Origin: Polyangiaceae bacterium
GTDB taxonomy: Bacteria; Myxococcota_A; Polyangia; Polyangiales; Polyangiaceae
Reading direction: 5' to 3'
Assembly (NCBI GenBank): GCA_029941785.1
Contig: JAPYTK010000005.1
Location: forward strand, 1 to 64,000
DNA: 64,000 bases
Shown here piece by piece: positions 1 through 8,268 of the stretch. Position 1 is the first letter of the stretch. Every line of letters starts with the position of its first letter. Position numbers and translations under genes: made by a program. The notes under the pieces were generated by a model, which worked only from the letters and a program-made list of their open reading frames with translations, made no database searches and was not told the DNA's origin.

Positions 1-1
1 G

Positions 2-631
2 AGCACGCCGTTGCGGGTGATGATGCCAGCAGAGATCGTGCAGCCTCTCGAGCGTTCACTCGCGGCGATGACCGAGATGCAGCGTTACGATCTGTCGGTC
101 GATGCGGTTCCGATGCGACCTGGCGACGAGACCTTGTTGCGTGGTGATCTTCACGTGAAGGCCTTTCGTACCAAGCACACTGTGCCGTCGCTCGGTTATC
201 AGGTGGTACGGCGCGTCCAGAAGCTCCGGGCAGAGTTTCACCAGCTCCCCGGTGAGGAGATCGCGCGGCGACGACAGGCGGGCGAGGATATGTGCCATGA
301 AGTCGAGACGGGTGAACTCGTCTATGCAACGGACACGCTCATCGAGGCTCTCGATGACGAGCCCTCCGTGTACGACGCGCGCGTGCTCATCATGGAATGC
401 ACCTTTCTGGACGACAAGAAGTCGCGGGCCGACAGTCGGGCTGGATGTCACGTACATCTCGATGAGATCGTCGATCGGGCCAGTCGCTTCAACAACGAGC
501 ACATCGTGTTGATGCACTTCAGTCAGCTGTATCACCCAGACGAGGTGCGGGAGCTTTTGGCGGCCCGTTGCCCGCCATCTCTCCACGAGCGCATTGTGCC
601 TCTGCTCCCTTCACGCAACTGGCCCGGTTGA
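2..631 (+). CDS. RNase Z-like MBL-fold hydrolase, 5' truncated
   Basis: This is the C-terminal part of a metallo-beta-lactamase-fold hydrolase; the reading frame is open to the first base of the window, so the N-terminus with the usual HxHxDH metal motif lies outside. Visible late motifs are TKHTVPSLGY, an ATDT Asp strand, LIMECTFLDD, GCHVHLDE and LMHFSQLYHPDEV. The last resembles the LTHFSxRY motif of RNase Z/ElaC proteins. A tRNA 3'-processing or related phosphodiesterase role is inferred; other RNase Z-like hydrolases of unknown substrate look similar at this end. The stop codon overlaps the next start by one base (TGATG), so it is the first visible gene of a coupled operon running to about 4431. 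Confidence 0.8.
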   Translation, partial: STPLRVMMPAEIVQPLERSLAAMTEMQRYDLSVDAVPMRPGDETLLRGDLHVKAFRTKHTVPSLGYQVVRRVQKLRAEFHQLPGEEIARRRQAGEDMCHEVETGELVYATDTLIEALDDEPSVYDARVLIMECTFLDDKKSRADSRAGCHVHLDEIVDRASRFNNEHIVLMHFSQLYHPDEVRELLAARCPPSLHERIVPLLPSRNWPG

Positions 632-1425
632 TGGCCGACCCCGCTGCACTCAGTCCTCTCCAAGAGCGTCGCGAACGAGTGTTCCTCGTGCTCGCCGGTG
701 TGTTCCTAGGAACGCTCGCCATGCTCAATATCTTGGGGATCACGCGTTTCATCGATTTGTCTTTCACGGCCTTTGGCAGGAAGGTGCCTTTCGCCTTGGC
801 GGTCGGCGTGTTGCCTTATCCCATCACCTTCTTGTGTACTGACTTCATCTCGGAGCTTTATGGCAAGAAGCGGGCGAACGCCGTGGTGATGGTGGGGCTC
901 TTGCTCAACCTTTGGGTGATGTTCATCTTGTGGCTCGGCGGAGCGCTTCCTCCCCATCCCCCGATCGATGCAGCCACGGGTCTGCCCCCGATAGGAACTC
1001 ACGGGCGGGTGTTTTTCGAAATGAAAGAACTCGCCTTTGGTGCAGTGGCCGCTTCGATGGTCGCCTATCTCGCGGCCCAACTCTGCGACGTGCAGTTGTT
1101 CCATTTCTTCAAACGTCTAACCGGAGGCAAACACCTTTGGCTTCGGAATAATGCCTCGACCTTGGTGAGTCAGCTCGTCGATACGGTGGCGGTGATCCTC
1201 ATCACGCACTTTTACGCGGCTGCGCTACCGATTGACCAGGCGAGCGATCTGTGGCCGCAACTCATGACGTTCATCGCTTCCGGTTACGTCTTCAAGATGG
1301 CATGTGCCCTGCTCGACACGGGCCCGTTCTATCTGGGGACGAAGTGGTTGCGTCGCTACCTGGTGCTCGAAGACGCGACAGCGAACGGAGGGATAGACCC
1401 GGACGTTGGCTCCGCTCGTGTATGA
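631..1425 (+). CDS. yhhQ: Queuosine precursor transporter, YhhQ/VUT family
   Basis: A 264-residue polytopic inner-membrane protein matching the VUT_1 (DUF165) family, whose members import queuosine precursors such as preQ0/preQ1. About six hydrophobic segments are visible. Family-type sequence includes VLPYPITFLCTDFISELYGKKRA (positions about 838-905) and the conserved NNASTLVSQLVDT and ASGYVFKM stretches. The ATG at 631 overlaps the previous stop, and the end overlaps the next gene start as ATGA, so translation is probably coupled. A longer in-frame start at 568 would overlap the upstream gene by about 60 bases and is unlikely. Family assignment is firm; the transported substrate is inferred. 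Confidence 0.85.
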   Translation: MADPAALSPLQERRERVFLVLAGVFLGTLAMLNILGITRFIDLSFTAFGRKVPFALAVGVLPYPITFLCTDFISELYGKKRANAVVMVGLLLNLWVMFILWLGGALPPHPPIDAATGLPPIGTHGRVFFEMKELAFGAVAASMVAYLAAQLCDVQLFHFFKRLTGGKHLWLRNNASTLVSQLVDTVAVILITHFYAAALPIDQASDLWPQLMTFIASGYVFKMACALLDTGPFYLGTKWLRRYLVLEDATANGGIDPDVGSARV

Positions 1426-2510
1426 TGGAAGCAATGCGGACGTTTCGTCGCGGTTGTGAACGCGTGCTTCGTGCTGGCATAGGGCCAGTCGTCTTTTTGT
1501 GCGCCATCATGGGGTGCACCTCCTTGGAGACGGAGATCTTGGAGGCACCCGTGCCCGAGGATTCTTGCATCTACGCTCGGGATGGCGTGTGCGACGAGCC
1601 TCGCAATTGCGGCCTCGGAACCGACTCGATCGATTGTGATCAGGCCTGCTCAGAAAATTATCACCCGGGTCTTGCTGCGGCCTGCGCTTACGACGAAGCG
1701 GTCCCGCAGCCGTCTCCCGAGGATCCCGGTAGCCACGGTGCAGGCGGTCCTGGCGGTCATTGGGAAAGTAGCATTCTCGCGCGCAATCCCGACGACGCCT
1801 CCGCCAGTATCCCTCGCTACTACCGGGTCTACGTACCGCCGAGTTACCAGCCGGCCAAGCCGACCCCGCTGCTGTACGTGATGGGCGGTTTTCGCGTCGA
1901 TAATCACTCCTTGGCTGCCTATACCGAGCTAGGTCGCTTGGCCGATCAACAAGGGATCATCGTCGTCTATTTGCAGGCGCACTTTCTCGAGTACGGGGCC
2001 AATGGTTGGGTGTTCCAGTGGTATGTCTTTGCGCAGAATTGGCAACCGGGCGATTGGCCGAGCAACCCCGACGTCGATTTTGTTCGTAAGCTAAGCGCCG
2101 AGTTGAAGGGCAAATACAACATCGACCGAACGCGGATCTACACCTCCGGCCATTCGCGCGGTGGCGCAGAGTCGGTGATCGTGGCTTTTGAAGCGCCCGA
2201 GCTCATCGCCGGCTTTCTATCGGAGTCAGGCTTTACGGGGGTGAACAAGTATCAGGATCGGATCCGCGAACTCAACCCGGCACGAAAAGTCACAGGGGTA
2301 TTGGTGCATGGTGTGGCGGACACCGACGTGTCTGTGGCCGAGAGCGATGGCACGGCCCAGGCCTTGAACGACAGCGGCCACATCTACGCCGAGCATTACC
2401 TCTACTACCGCCTCGAAGGGGTCACCCATCAGTGGCAGCCGCAATACAACGCGCAGGCCTGGGCTTTCTTGAGTTCACGACCTCTTCCTCTGGAGATGGC
2501 GGCGCCGTGA
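1422..2510 (+). CDS. Secreted PHB-depolymerase/feruloyl-esterase-like lipoprotein
   Basis: A 362-residue exported alpha/beta hydrolase. The N-terminus is basic, then a hydrophobic segment ends in IMGC with Cys32 as probable lipidated residue. Next comes a Cys-rich module (CIYARDGVCDEP...GTDSIDC) common in secreted myxobacterial proteins, then the esterase domain. That domain carries YYRVYVPPSY, the nucleophile elbow GHSRG (Ser about 245), VHGVADTDV (likely acid) and GVTHQW (likely His). This order matches the LpqC/poly(3-hydroxybutyrate) depolymerase family, which cleaves ester polymers or feruloyl esters; the substrate here is unknown. The ATG at 1422 overlaps the transporter stop as ATGA; ATGs at 1425 and 1434 are alternatives. 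Confidence 0.8.
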   Translation: MMEAMRTFRRGCERVLRAGIGPVVFLCAIMGCTSLETEILEAPVPEDSCIYARDGVCDEPRNCGLGTDSIDCDQACSENYHPGLAAACAYDEAVPQPSPEDPGSHGAGGPGGHWESSILARNPDDASASIPRYYRVYVPPSYQPAKPTPLLYVMGGFRVDNHSLAAYTELGRLADQQGIIVVYLQAHFLEYGANGWVFQWYVFAQNWQPGDWPSNPDVDFVRKLSAELKGKYNIDRTRIYTSGHSRGGAESVIVAFEAPELIAGFLSESGFTGVNKYQDRIRELNPARKVTGVLVHGVADTDVSVAESDGTAQALNDSGHIYAEHYLYYRLEGVTHQWQPQYNAQAWAFLSSRPLPLEMAAP

Positions 2511-3400
2511 TGATGTTCGAGGACAGCATGCGGTTAGGGTTGTGGGGCATGGTCCTCGCGAGCGTGGTCTCGCTTGGCTGCACCACGGAGACGCGCGGTT
2601 TTGACCCTCCCCCCAAAGACGAGCTGCCTTCAGCCTCTCCGGTCGATCGCGCTGAGATGATCCACGTCGCTGCAGGCCTTTTCCTGATGGGCCACCCGGA
2701 CGCAGATCCGGGCATGTATGGTGCGGCCTGGAAAGAGAACGAGATGCCCGCGCACGATGTCACCTTGTCGGAATTTTGGATCGAGAGAACCGAGGTGACG
2801 GCTGAGGCCTTTGCGCTGTTTCTGTCTTTTGCTGCCGGCGAACGGGATTACGATCCACGGATGCCGATCGTGCGCGACGGCGATCTTGATTATCAGGCCG
2901 CTGAGGGACTGTCCCAACGGCCGATCAACTACGCGACGTATTTCGCAGCGGCGGATTATTGTGCGTGGCGAGGCATGCGTTTGCCTACCGAGGCACAGTG
3001 GGAACGGACGGCCAAGGGCCTCGACGCGAGACGTTGGCCATGGGGAGAAGAGGGGCCGAACTGTACGCGAGCCAATCACTACCGCGGATCGTCGTATTGT
3101 GAATTGGGTCCGGTGGATGTCGGTAGCTACAGCCCGGCTGGGGACAGCCTCGAGGGAGCACAAGACATGGCGGGGAACGTCGCCGAGTGGGTGGCGGATG
3201 TTTATGCCCCCTATACTGCCGATGCCGTGAGTGATCCAATTGGGCCGACGGAAGAGTGGTGGCACGTTGTCCGCGGTGGTGGCTACAACGAATCGGGCGC
3301 GGCCATTCGAACGACCGCCCGTTGGGCGGCGGATCCCGCTCGCGGTTCACCAGGTGTCGGCTTTCGCTGTGCGATCGGGGCCGAAGGAGTGACGCCATGA
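2510..3400 (+). CDS. FGE-sulfatase-fold (SUMF1-like) lipoprotein without active-site cysteines
   Basis: A 296-residue protein with a signal peptide ending at SLGC (Cys24), then a formylglycine-generating-enzyme domain. Family motifs seen are GLFLMG, SEFWIERTEVT, RLPTEAQWERTAKG, MAGNVAEWVADVY, VVRGGGY and a terminal VGFRCA. True sulfatase-activating enzymes have two cysteines just after the RGGS motif; here that region reads RGGGYNESGAAIRTTARW and has none. Oxidation of sulfatase cysteines is therefore unlikely, and it is better viewed as a C-type-lectin/FGE-fold envelope protein of unknown role. The ATG at 2510 overlaps the previous TGA; GTG at 2507 and ATG at 2513 are alternatives. Its end overlaps the next start. 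Confidence 0.82.
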   Translation: MMFEDSMRLGLWGMVLASVVSLGCTTETRGFDPPPKDELPSASPVDRAEMIHVAAGLFLMGHPDADPGMYGAAWKENEMPAHDVTLSEFWIERTEVTAEAFALFLSFAAGERDYDPRMPIVRDGDLDYQAAEGLSQRPINYATYFAAADYCAWRGMRLPTEAQWERTAKGLDARRWPWGEEGPNCTRANHYRGSSYCELGPVDVGSYSPAGDSLEGAQDMAGNVAEWVADVYAPYTADAVSDPIGPTEEWWHVVRGGGYNESGAAIRTTARWAADPARGSPGVGFRCAIGAEGVTP

Positions 3401-4431
3401 GCATCGTGCGAGGACTGCGGATCTTGGCGCTGCTTCCGTGCGCGGTTTTGCTCGGGGCCTGCACGACCATCATTCAAGAGCGCCCTGACGAGAGCGTCGA
3501 GCCGCCGCCGGACCATCGACCGCTACCTGAAGCGAGTGACCCGCTCGAGACGACGGCGCCGACGGTGCTCGCGGAGGGGCTGAACGAACCGCGAGGGATG
3601 CTACGGGTTGGCGAAGAGTTGATCGTGGCGGAAGCTGGCGCCGGCCGTTTGCTTGCGGTGCACACGACGGATGGAATCGTGCGCGTGGTGGCGAGCGAAC
3701 TTGGCGAACCATGGGCCGTTGCCGGAGACGACCAGGCCTACGTCGTGAGCGATGCTTCGGGCGGTCGGGTGCTGCGGGTCAGCGAGGTCGATGCGCCTGT
3801 GGTGTTGGCGGAAGCACAGAGCTTTCCTCGGGACGTGGTCGTTCATTCCGGCTACGCGTACTGGCTCGCGGCCGGGGAGGGATCGGGCGGTGGATGGTCA
3901 GGGGGAGCGCTTCGCCGAACCGCGGTGGCGGGAGGGGGAATCGTCGAAGAGCTCGCCGGCGAGTTGTTCAAGCCGAGTGGGCTCGTGGTGAGCAACGAAC
4001 ATGTCTATTTTGCCGTGGCGACCTCGCCTTCAAAGCTGCAGCGTGTGGTGCTGGCCGGAGGGGTCGCGGAGGAGCTCGGCACGGCGGCCGAGGAGGCCTA
4101 CGACTTGGCCCGTGATGAGGCGTCGGGACAGCTTTTCTGGGCGACGCGCAATCCGAACTGGCCGTATTCAGGCTGGATCAACGAGGCGAGCAGCATGGGC
4201 GGCACCACGACCCGCTTGGTGGCGACGCAGGCCAAGGTGAGTCACGTCGCGCTCGACGGCACCCATGTGTATTGGGCATTTGTCGACGGCGTGCATCGGT
4301 ATCGTCGCGATAAAACCGGCGTGGTGGAGCCCGTCGCGTTGGCGGTGGCGATCGGGGACCTTGTCTTCAGCGACACCTCGCTCTTCTTCAGCGATCGTCT
4401 TTCCGGTCGAATCTACCGACGAGCCAAGTAG
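3397..4431 (+). CDS. Beta-propeller-like lipoprotein
   Basis: A 344-residue predicted lipoprotein with lipobox LGAC (Cys22) and a Pro/Glu-rich linker. The rest is made of repeated short beta-strand units of the type VLAEGLNEPRGM, LVVSNEHVYFAV, VALDGTHVYWAF and LVFSDTSLFFSD. Alternating hydrophobic strands and Gly/Asp turns at about 40-residue spacing suggest a 6-bladed propeller related to NHL/SMP-30-type sensors; no enzyme motif is visible. The ATG at 3397 overlaps the preceding stop as ATGA. As last gene of the operon with an esterase and an FGE-fold lipoprotein, it may belong to one cell-surface complex, but that is inference. Confidence 0.75.
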   Translation: MSIVRGLRILALLPCAVLLGACTTIIQERPDESVEPPPDHRPLPEASDPLETTAPTVLAEGLNEPRGMLRVGEELIVAEAGAGRLLAVHTTDGIVRVVASELGEPWAVAGDDQAYVVSDASGGRVLRVSEVDAPVVLAEAQSFPRDVVVHSGYAYWLAAGEGSGGGWSGGALRRTAVAGGGIVEELAGELFKPSGLVVSNEHVYFAVATSPSKLQRVVLAGGVAEELGTAAEEAYDLARDEASGQLFWATRNPNWPYSGWINEASSMGGTTTRLVATQAKVSHVALDGTHVYWAFVDGVHRYRRDKTGVVEPVALAVAIGDLVFSDTSLFFSDRLSGRIYRRAK

Positions 4432-4469
4432 TTTTCGGGTCTTAGGCGGCGCTCCGACCGCGATTGTCA

Positions 4470-4485
4470 TGGCTGAATTGTTGCC
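4470..4485 (+). promoter_or_regulatory. Candidate sigma-54 promoter (-24/-12)
   Basis: The sequence TGGCTG, five bases, TTGCC keeps the invariant GG and GC of sigma-54 promoters with the required 10-base separation, and matches the TGGCAC-N5-TTGCW consensus at most other positions. The expected transcription start, about 4496, lies about 43 bases before the small lipoprotein gene at 4539. The match is imperfect and no activator site was identified. Confidence 0.4.
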
Positions 4486-4538
4486 ACCATCGTCCAAATG
4501 ATGGGAGTTAGAAGCTGTATCAGCTCCGGAGGATCCCC

Positions 4539-4748
4539 ATGAAGATGTTGAAGTTTGCTCTCATGTTTTGCGTTTTGGCACCCACCGCCGCCTGCACTTA
4601 TGGAACGGCCGTTGCCGTCATGGCCGATCGTTCCCGTGTGGTCATCTTACGCAACGACATTTTTCTGTTCGGTGCGTTGCGCCGTGCTTTTGTTTGCAAG
4701 GCGTCGGATGCCGGCTTGGTCGATTGCCAGCAAGAAGAGTCTCCCTGA
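4539..4748 (+). CDS. Small lipoprotein, unknown function
   Basis: A 69-residue protein with a clear type II signal peptide: MKMLKF, a hydrophobic core, then PTAAC with Cys19. The mature part has about 50 residues with one hydrophobic patch (VVILRNDIFLFGALRRAF) and two further cysteines (FVCKAS and VDCQQ) that could form a disulfide in the periplasm. A GGAGG ribosome-binding site lies eight bases before the ATG, which supports this as a real gene despite its size. No family was recognised. It stands alone between the lipoprotein operon and the GYD gene, about 50 bases downstream of a candidate sigma-54 promoter. Confidence 0.65.
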   Translation: MKMLKFALMFCVLAPTAACTYGTAVAVMADRSRVVILRNDIFLFGALRRAFVCKASDAGLVDCQQEESP

Positions 4749-4821
4749 CGCTGCCGGCGACTTTCAGAGGGCCGACGCGTGTTGACGGCTTCGGAGAGTC
4801 GGGTCACTATGGTGGTTGCTG

Positions 4822-5160
4822 ATGCCGCACTATTTGAGGCTTTGTCGCCTGACCGATAAGGGTTTGAAGAAAACTGGCGAGCCCCGCGAGGTGTTCGCCG
4901 CCATTCAAGCGAATGTCGAGGCGGCGGGCTGTAAGCTGGAGCAAGCCTACGTCACGATGGGCAATTACGACTTCGTGGCGATCATCGAGGCCCCCGACGA
5001 GGGAGCCATGAAAAAATACAAAGAAGTGTGCGACAAGATGGGTCTTTATTCCGCGAAGACCTTGGCGTGTTTTCCTGCCACGACGTTCATCGAATGGGCT
5101 GACGGCGAGTTTAGCCCCTTCTTGAATTACTGGATGCAGCAGCGCGCTCAACGCCGTTAG
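4822..5160 (+). CDS. GYD-domain protein
   Basis: A 112-residue cytoplasmic protein of the GYD family (PF08734), small ferredoxin-like alpha/beta proteins often forming ring oligomers. Typical features are PHYLRLCRLTDKGLK at the start, the YVTMGNYDFVAIIEAPDE segment that names the family, and a C-terminal aromatic tail. GYD proteins have no established catalytic activity. The start is uncertain: ATG at 4822 gives MPHYLRL, and an in-frame TTG at 4816 is possible. The SAM hydrolase gene begins 14 bases after its stop, so the two are probably co-transcribed. Confidence 0.75.
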   Translation: MPHYLRLCRLTDKGLKKTGEPREVFAAIQANVEAAGCKLEQAYVTMGNYDFVAIIEAPDEGAMKKYKEVCDKMGLYSAKTLACFPATTFIEWADGEFSPFLNYWMQQRAQRR

Positions 5161-5174
5161 AAGGGGGGTAAACC

Positions 5175-6047
5175 GTGAGCAACGGTCCTTCGACGTCCAC
5201 TACGGCTTCGGCTGCGACTTTTGCGCCGTGTGGCGTCATCACGCTCACGACGGACTTTGGTCACAAAGGGCCTTTCGTCGCCACGATGAAGGGCGTGATG
5301 CTCTCGCGGTTTCCCGAGGCTCGCATCATCGATCTCACCCACGAGATCGACGTACACTTTCCTGCTGAGGCTGGTTTTTGGCTCAAGCGCGCGTTCAAGT
5401 ATTTTCCTCTTGGGACGGTGCACGTTGCGGTGGTCGATCCGGGTGTGGGCACGCAGCGGGAGATCCTTGCGGTGGTGGCTGGCGGGCATGGTTTCCTGGC
5501 CCCTGATAACGGCTTGCTCGCGCCCCTGATCGAGGCAGATCCTTCGGCGGTGGCTTACCAGCTCGATGCGACGCGACTCGCTGGCTTTGGCATCGATACC
5601 ATCAGCGCGACCTTCCACGGTCGAGATATTTTCGCGCCGCTCGGGGCGGAGATGGCGGCGGGGCGCCTCGCGCCTTCGGCGCTCGGTCCGGTGACGGACA
5701 ACATCGTTCCATCGTGGATCGAGGCGCCTGTTGTGACCCCAGGTCGCGTCGCGGGCCGGATCATTGCCGTTGACCACTTCGGCAATCTCATCAGCAACAT
5801 CGACGCTGAGCTGCTGGACAGTTTCCAGTCGCCGGAGGTCCGGGCAGGCACTCACGCCTTCGAGGTGCGCCGCACCTATGGTGACGTCACTCCCGGGGAT
5901 TACCTGGCGATTATCAACTCCTTCGGCGTTGTCGAGATCGCGCGCTCCGAGCAGAGCGCTGCGGCGGGGTTGGGCATGGGGCGAGGCGCGCCTTTGGTCG
6001 TCAAGGAGAGGAATGCGCCGGACAGTCGTCGCGGCCCGTCCGACTGA
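5175..6047 (+). CDS. S-adenosyl-L-methionine hydrolase (DUF62 family)
   Basis: A 290-residue protein of the SAM hydrolase/chlorinase/fluorinase superfamily. Diagnostic stretches are ITLTTDFGHKGPFVATMKG, VVDPGVGTQREI, LAPDNGLLAPL, FHGRDIFAPLGAEMA and AVDHFGNLISNI. Bacterial members without the halogenase loop hydrolyse SAM to adenosine and methionine; that is the most likely activity, and halogenase function is not indicated. The GTG start at 5175 follows a strong AAGGGGGG ribosome-binding site. The gene converges with the kinase gene, leaving eight bases between stops. Confidence 0.85.
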   Translation: MSNGPSTSTTASAATFAPCGVITLTTDFGHKGPFVATMKGVMLSRFPEARIIDLTHEIDVHFPAEAGFWLKRAFKYFPLGTVHVAVVDPGVGTQREILAVVAGGHGFLAPDNGLLAPLIEADPSAVAYQLDATRLAGFGIDTISATFHGRDIFAPLGAEMAAGRLAPSALGPVTDNIVPSWIEAPVVTPGRVAGRIIAVDHFGNLISNIDAELLDSFQSPEVRAGTHAFEVRRTYGDVTPGDYLAIINSFGVVEIARSEQSAAAGLGMGRGAPLVVKERNAPDSRRGPSD

Positions 6048-6055
6048 GCAGCGGA

Positions 6056-7096
6056 TCACTGCGCGAGAAAGTAACCCATCAGAAAGCCGAGGGCTCCACC
6101 CGTGACACCGGCGATGGTGGCGGTCGCGACGAGTTTTCGCATCGTCGTTCCATCGGCGCCGCCTACTTGTTGGTCGTCGCGCCGGCGCCCACCGGTCTGC
6201 TGGAATCTCTCGGCGCGCAGTTCGCGGGTCGCCGCCTCCATCATCGAGGCGAGCGCATCAGAACCGGGCCGGCGATCACGGTCTCGCCTGAGGCAACAGT
6301 CGATGACGTGGCAGACGCTGCTCGGCAGGTCGGAGCGCCGGAGGGCGACTGGCATCACGTCTTCGGTCAGAATGCTGACCATCAGCGCGTTGTAATTGGG
6401 CGCTTGGTGGGGGAGCATCCCGCAGAGCGCTTCGTAAAGGACGATGCCTAGCGACCAGACGTCGGCCCGGCCATCGAGGTCCTCGCGTCCCGCCGCTTGT
6501 TCGGGGCTCATATAGGCCGGCGAACCCACGACCGTTCCTGTGCGCGTCAGCGACAAGTTGCTCGGGTGGCCAGCGATGATCTTGCTGATCCCAAAATCGA
6601 GGATCTTGGCCACCATGGAACCGGTCGCCGTGCGATGGAGGAAAATGTTGGCGGGCTTGAGGTCCCGGTGCACGATCCCCTTTTGGTGCGCGAGGTCGAG
6701 CGCGCGGGCGATACCGCTGCACATGTCGAAGAGGAGTTCCGCTTCGATGTTCCCTTCTCTCATCAAGCGCATGTGCAGCGACTCGCCATCGAGTAGTTCG
6801 AGCACCAAGAAAGGCGAGCCATCCTCGGCTTGGCCGATGTCCAAGATCTCCACAATGCTGGGGTGGTTCACCCGACCGATCGATTTGGCTTCGTTGAAAA
6901 AGCGCCGCAACAGCACTTTGTCCTTGGTGACTTCGGGCTCGAGGATCTTGAGCGCCACGTCGCGATCGATGAGCTGATTTCTCGCCGCCCACACTTCGCC
7001 GCTCGCACCCCGACCGATGAGGCGGAGCACATGGTAGCGCGAGTGGATGATGTCGCCTTCTTTGAGCGTCACGTCGTTGACTTGCGAGCGTAGCAC
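6056..7096 (-). CDS. Membrane-anchored Ser/Thr protein kinase (Pkn type)
   Basis: A eukaryotic-like kinase of about 346 residues. Visible elements are the glycine loop GRGASGEVW, catalytic Lys in VALKILEPE, the catalytic loop HRDLKPANIF, the DFGIS magnesium loop and the GSPAYMSPEQAAG activation-segment end. After the kinase domain come an Arg/Gln-rich linker and one C-terminal hydrophobic segment (GVTGGALGFLMGYFLA) that probably anchors it with the kinase in the cytoplasm and almost no periplasmic domain. The start is uncertain: GTG 7096 follows GAGAGG closely and GTG 7072 is an alternative; the frame stays open to 7258 but that would run into the divergent cytochrome gene. Confidence 0.85.
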   Translation of the reverse strand: MLRSQVNDVTLKEGDIIHSRYHVLRLIGRGASGEVWAARNQLIDRDVALKILEPEVTKDKVLLRRFFNEAKSIGRVNHPSIVEILDIGQAEDGSPFLVLELLDGESLHMRLMREGNIEAELLFDMCSGIARALDLAHQKGIVHRDLKPANIFLHRTATGSMVAKILDFGISKIIAGHPSNLSLTRTGTVVGSPAYMSPEQAAGREDLDGRADVWSLGIVLYEALCGMLPHQAPNYNALMVSILTEDVMPVALRRSDLPSSVCHVIDCCLRRDRDRRPGSDALASMMEAATRELRAERFQQTGGRRRDDQQVGGADGTTMRKLVATATIAGVTGGALGFLMGYFLAQ

Positions 7097-7158
7097 GCCC
7101 TCTCGCGGGACGGTGAAGCGCTTGCAGACATCGGCCGACGGGCGTAACGGTTTCTCTG

Positions 7159-8268
7159 ATGCCGCTACGGAGACTTCGACTTGCGCTATGTCTTGCGCTC
7201 TTTGCTGCGGGTTGCGGATCGGCCCAGGTGTCCTCTCCACTGCCCCTCGCGGAGCCATTGGGTTCGGGCGCGGGATCTCTCGAGGACGTCAACGCCGGGA
7301 GGCTTCACTACGACAAGTATTGCAAGCTCTGTCACGCGGCCGAAGGCAAGGGCTACGCCGCGGATAACGCCAATGCGCTCAGCAACGCGGAGTTTCTGTC
7401 GACGGCGGATGACGGATTTTTGTACGTAGCGATCGACCGCGGTAGGCCGGGAACGCCGATGGCGGCCTACGGGCGTCCGCGGGGAGGTCCTCTCGCCCCG
7501 AAGACCATCGAGCAGATCATCGCCTATCTGCGCAGCTTGCAGACCAAGCCATCGGTTGACGTCGATAGCCGCCGGGTCGCGGGCGATCCGGTGGCCGGCA
7601 AATCCGTCTACGACGAATCCTGCGCGAGCTGTCATGGACAAAAGGGTGAGGGAACGACGGCGATTTCGTTGAATCATCCGGTGTTCCTTGGCACCGCGAG
7701 CGATGGCTATCTTCGCTACGCCATCGAGCATGGTCGCAGCGGTACAGCGATGCCCCCCTTCGCCGGTGACCTGACTCCGAGCCAAATTGACGATGTCACG
7801 CGCTATCTACGGAGCTTCGCTCGATCCCAGGATGCGCTGTCCGGCGACGCGGTGGCGGTGGGTGAGGTGCCGCCGACGTTCGAGCGTATCGTGATCAACC
7901 CCGAAGGGCCGGCACCCGAGTTTCCACCACTACGGGACGGGCGTTACCTCGCCGCGGAGACGATCAACGACGCTCTCCTCGCCGGCAAGCGGATGGTGTT
8001 GCTCGACGCCCGGCCGACCTCCGATTGGCTGCTCTCTCATATCCCCGGGGCGATTCCCGTGCCCTACTACGCGCCCGATAAGATCGTTGATGCTCTGCCG
8101 CGCGACGGCACCTGGATCATCGCCTACTGTGGTTGTCCGCACGCGGCCTCAGGCCGAGTGATGGACACCTTGCGAGACAGAGGCTTCAAGAACACGGCGG
8201 TGCTCGATGAAGGCGTTTTCCATTGGATGGCGAAAGACTACCCGCTCACGTTTGGAGCGGAGCGCTAG
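7159..8268 (+). CDS. Diheme cytochrome c fused to a rhodanese domain, lipoprotein
   Basis: A 369-residue exported protein. The signal peptide ends at FAAGC (Cys19), so it is probably a lipoprotein. Two c-type cytochrome domains follow, with heme sites CKLCH (from residue 55) and CASCH (from residue 155), each followed by a plausible Met ligand region (TPMAAYG and TAMPPFAG). The C-terminal third is a rhodanese domain with LLDARPTSDWLLSHIPGAI and active-site loop YCGCPHA (Cys324). Rhodaneses move sulfane sulfur, so the fusion suggests periplasmic sulfur or thiol chemistry coupled to electron transfer; that is inference. The gene ends overlapping the convergent phosphotransferase gene by four bases. 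Confidence 0.85.
   Translation: MPLRRLRLALCLALFAAGCGSAQVSSPLPLAEPLGSGAGSLEDVNAGRLHYDKYCKLCHAAEGKGYAADNANALSNAEFLSTADDGFLYVAIDRGRPGTPMAAYGRPRGGPLAPKTIEQIIAYLRSLQTKPSVDVDSRRVAGDPVAGKSVYDESCASCHGQKGEGTTAISLNHPVFLGTASDGYLRYAIEHGRSGTAMPPFAGDLTPSQIDDVTRYLRSFARSQDALSGDAVAVGEVPPTFERIVINPEGPAPEFPPLRDGRYLAAETINDALLAGKRMVLLDARPTSDWLLSHIPGAIPVPYYAPDKIVDALPRDGTWIIAYCGCPHAASGRVMDTLRDRGFKNTAVLDEGVFHWMAKDYPLTFGAER

Noticed and set aside
5175-6047. Halogenase reading of the SAM-hydrolase-family gene
   Set aside because: The family motif set is that of the common hydrolase; nothing indicates the extra halide-site loop of fluorinases.
6276-7292. 338-codon minus-strand frame over the kinase
   Set aside because: Shifted frame of the kinase gene with no domain.
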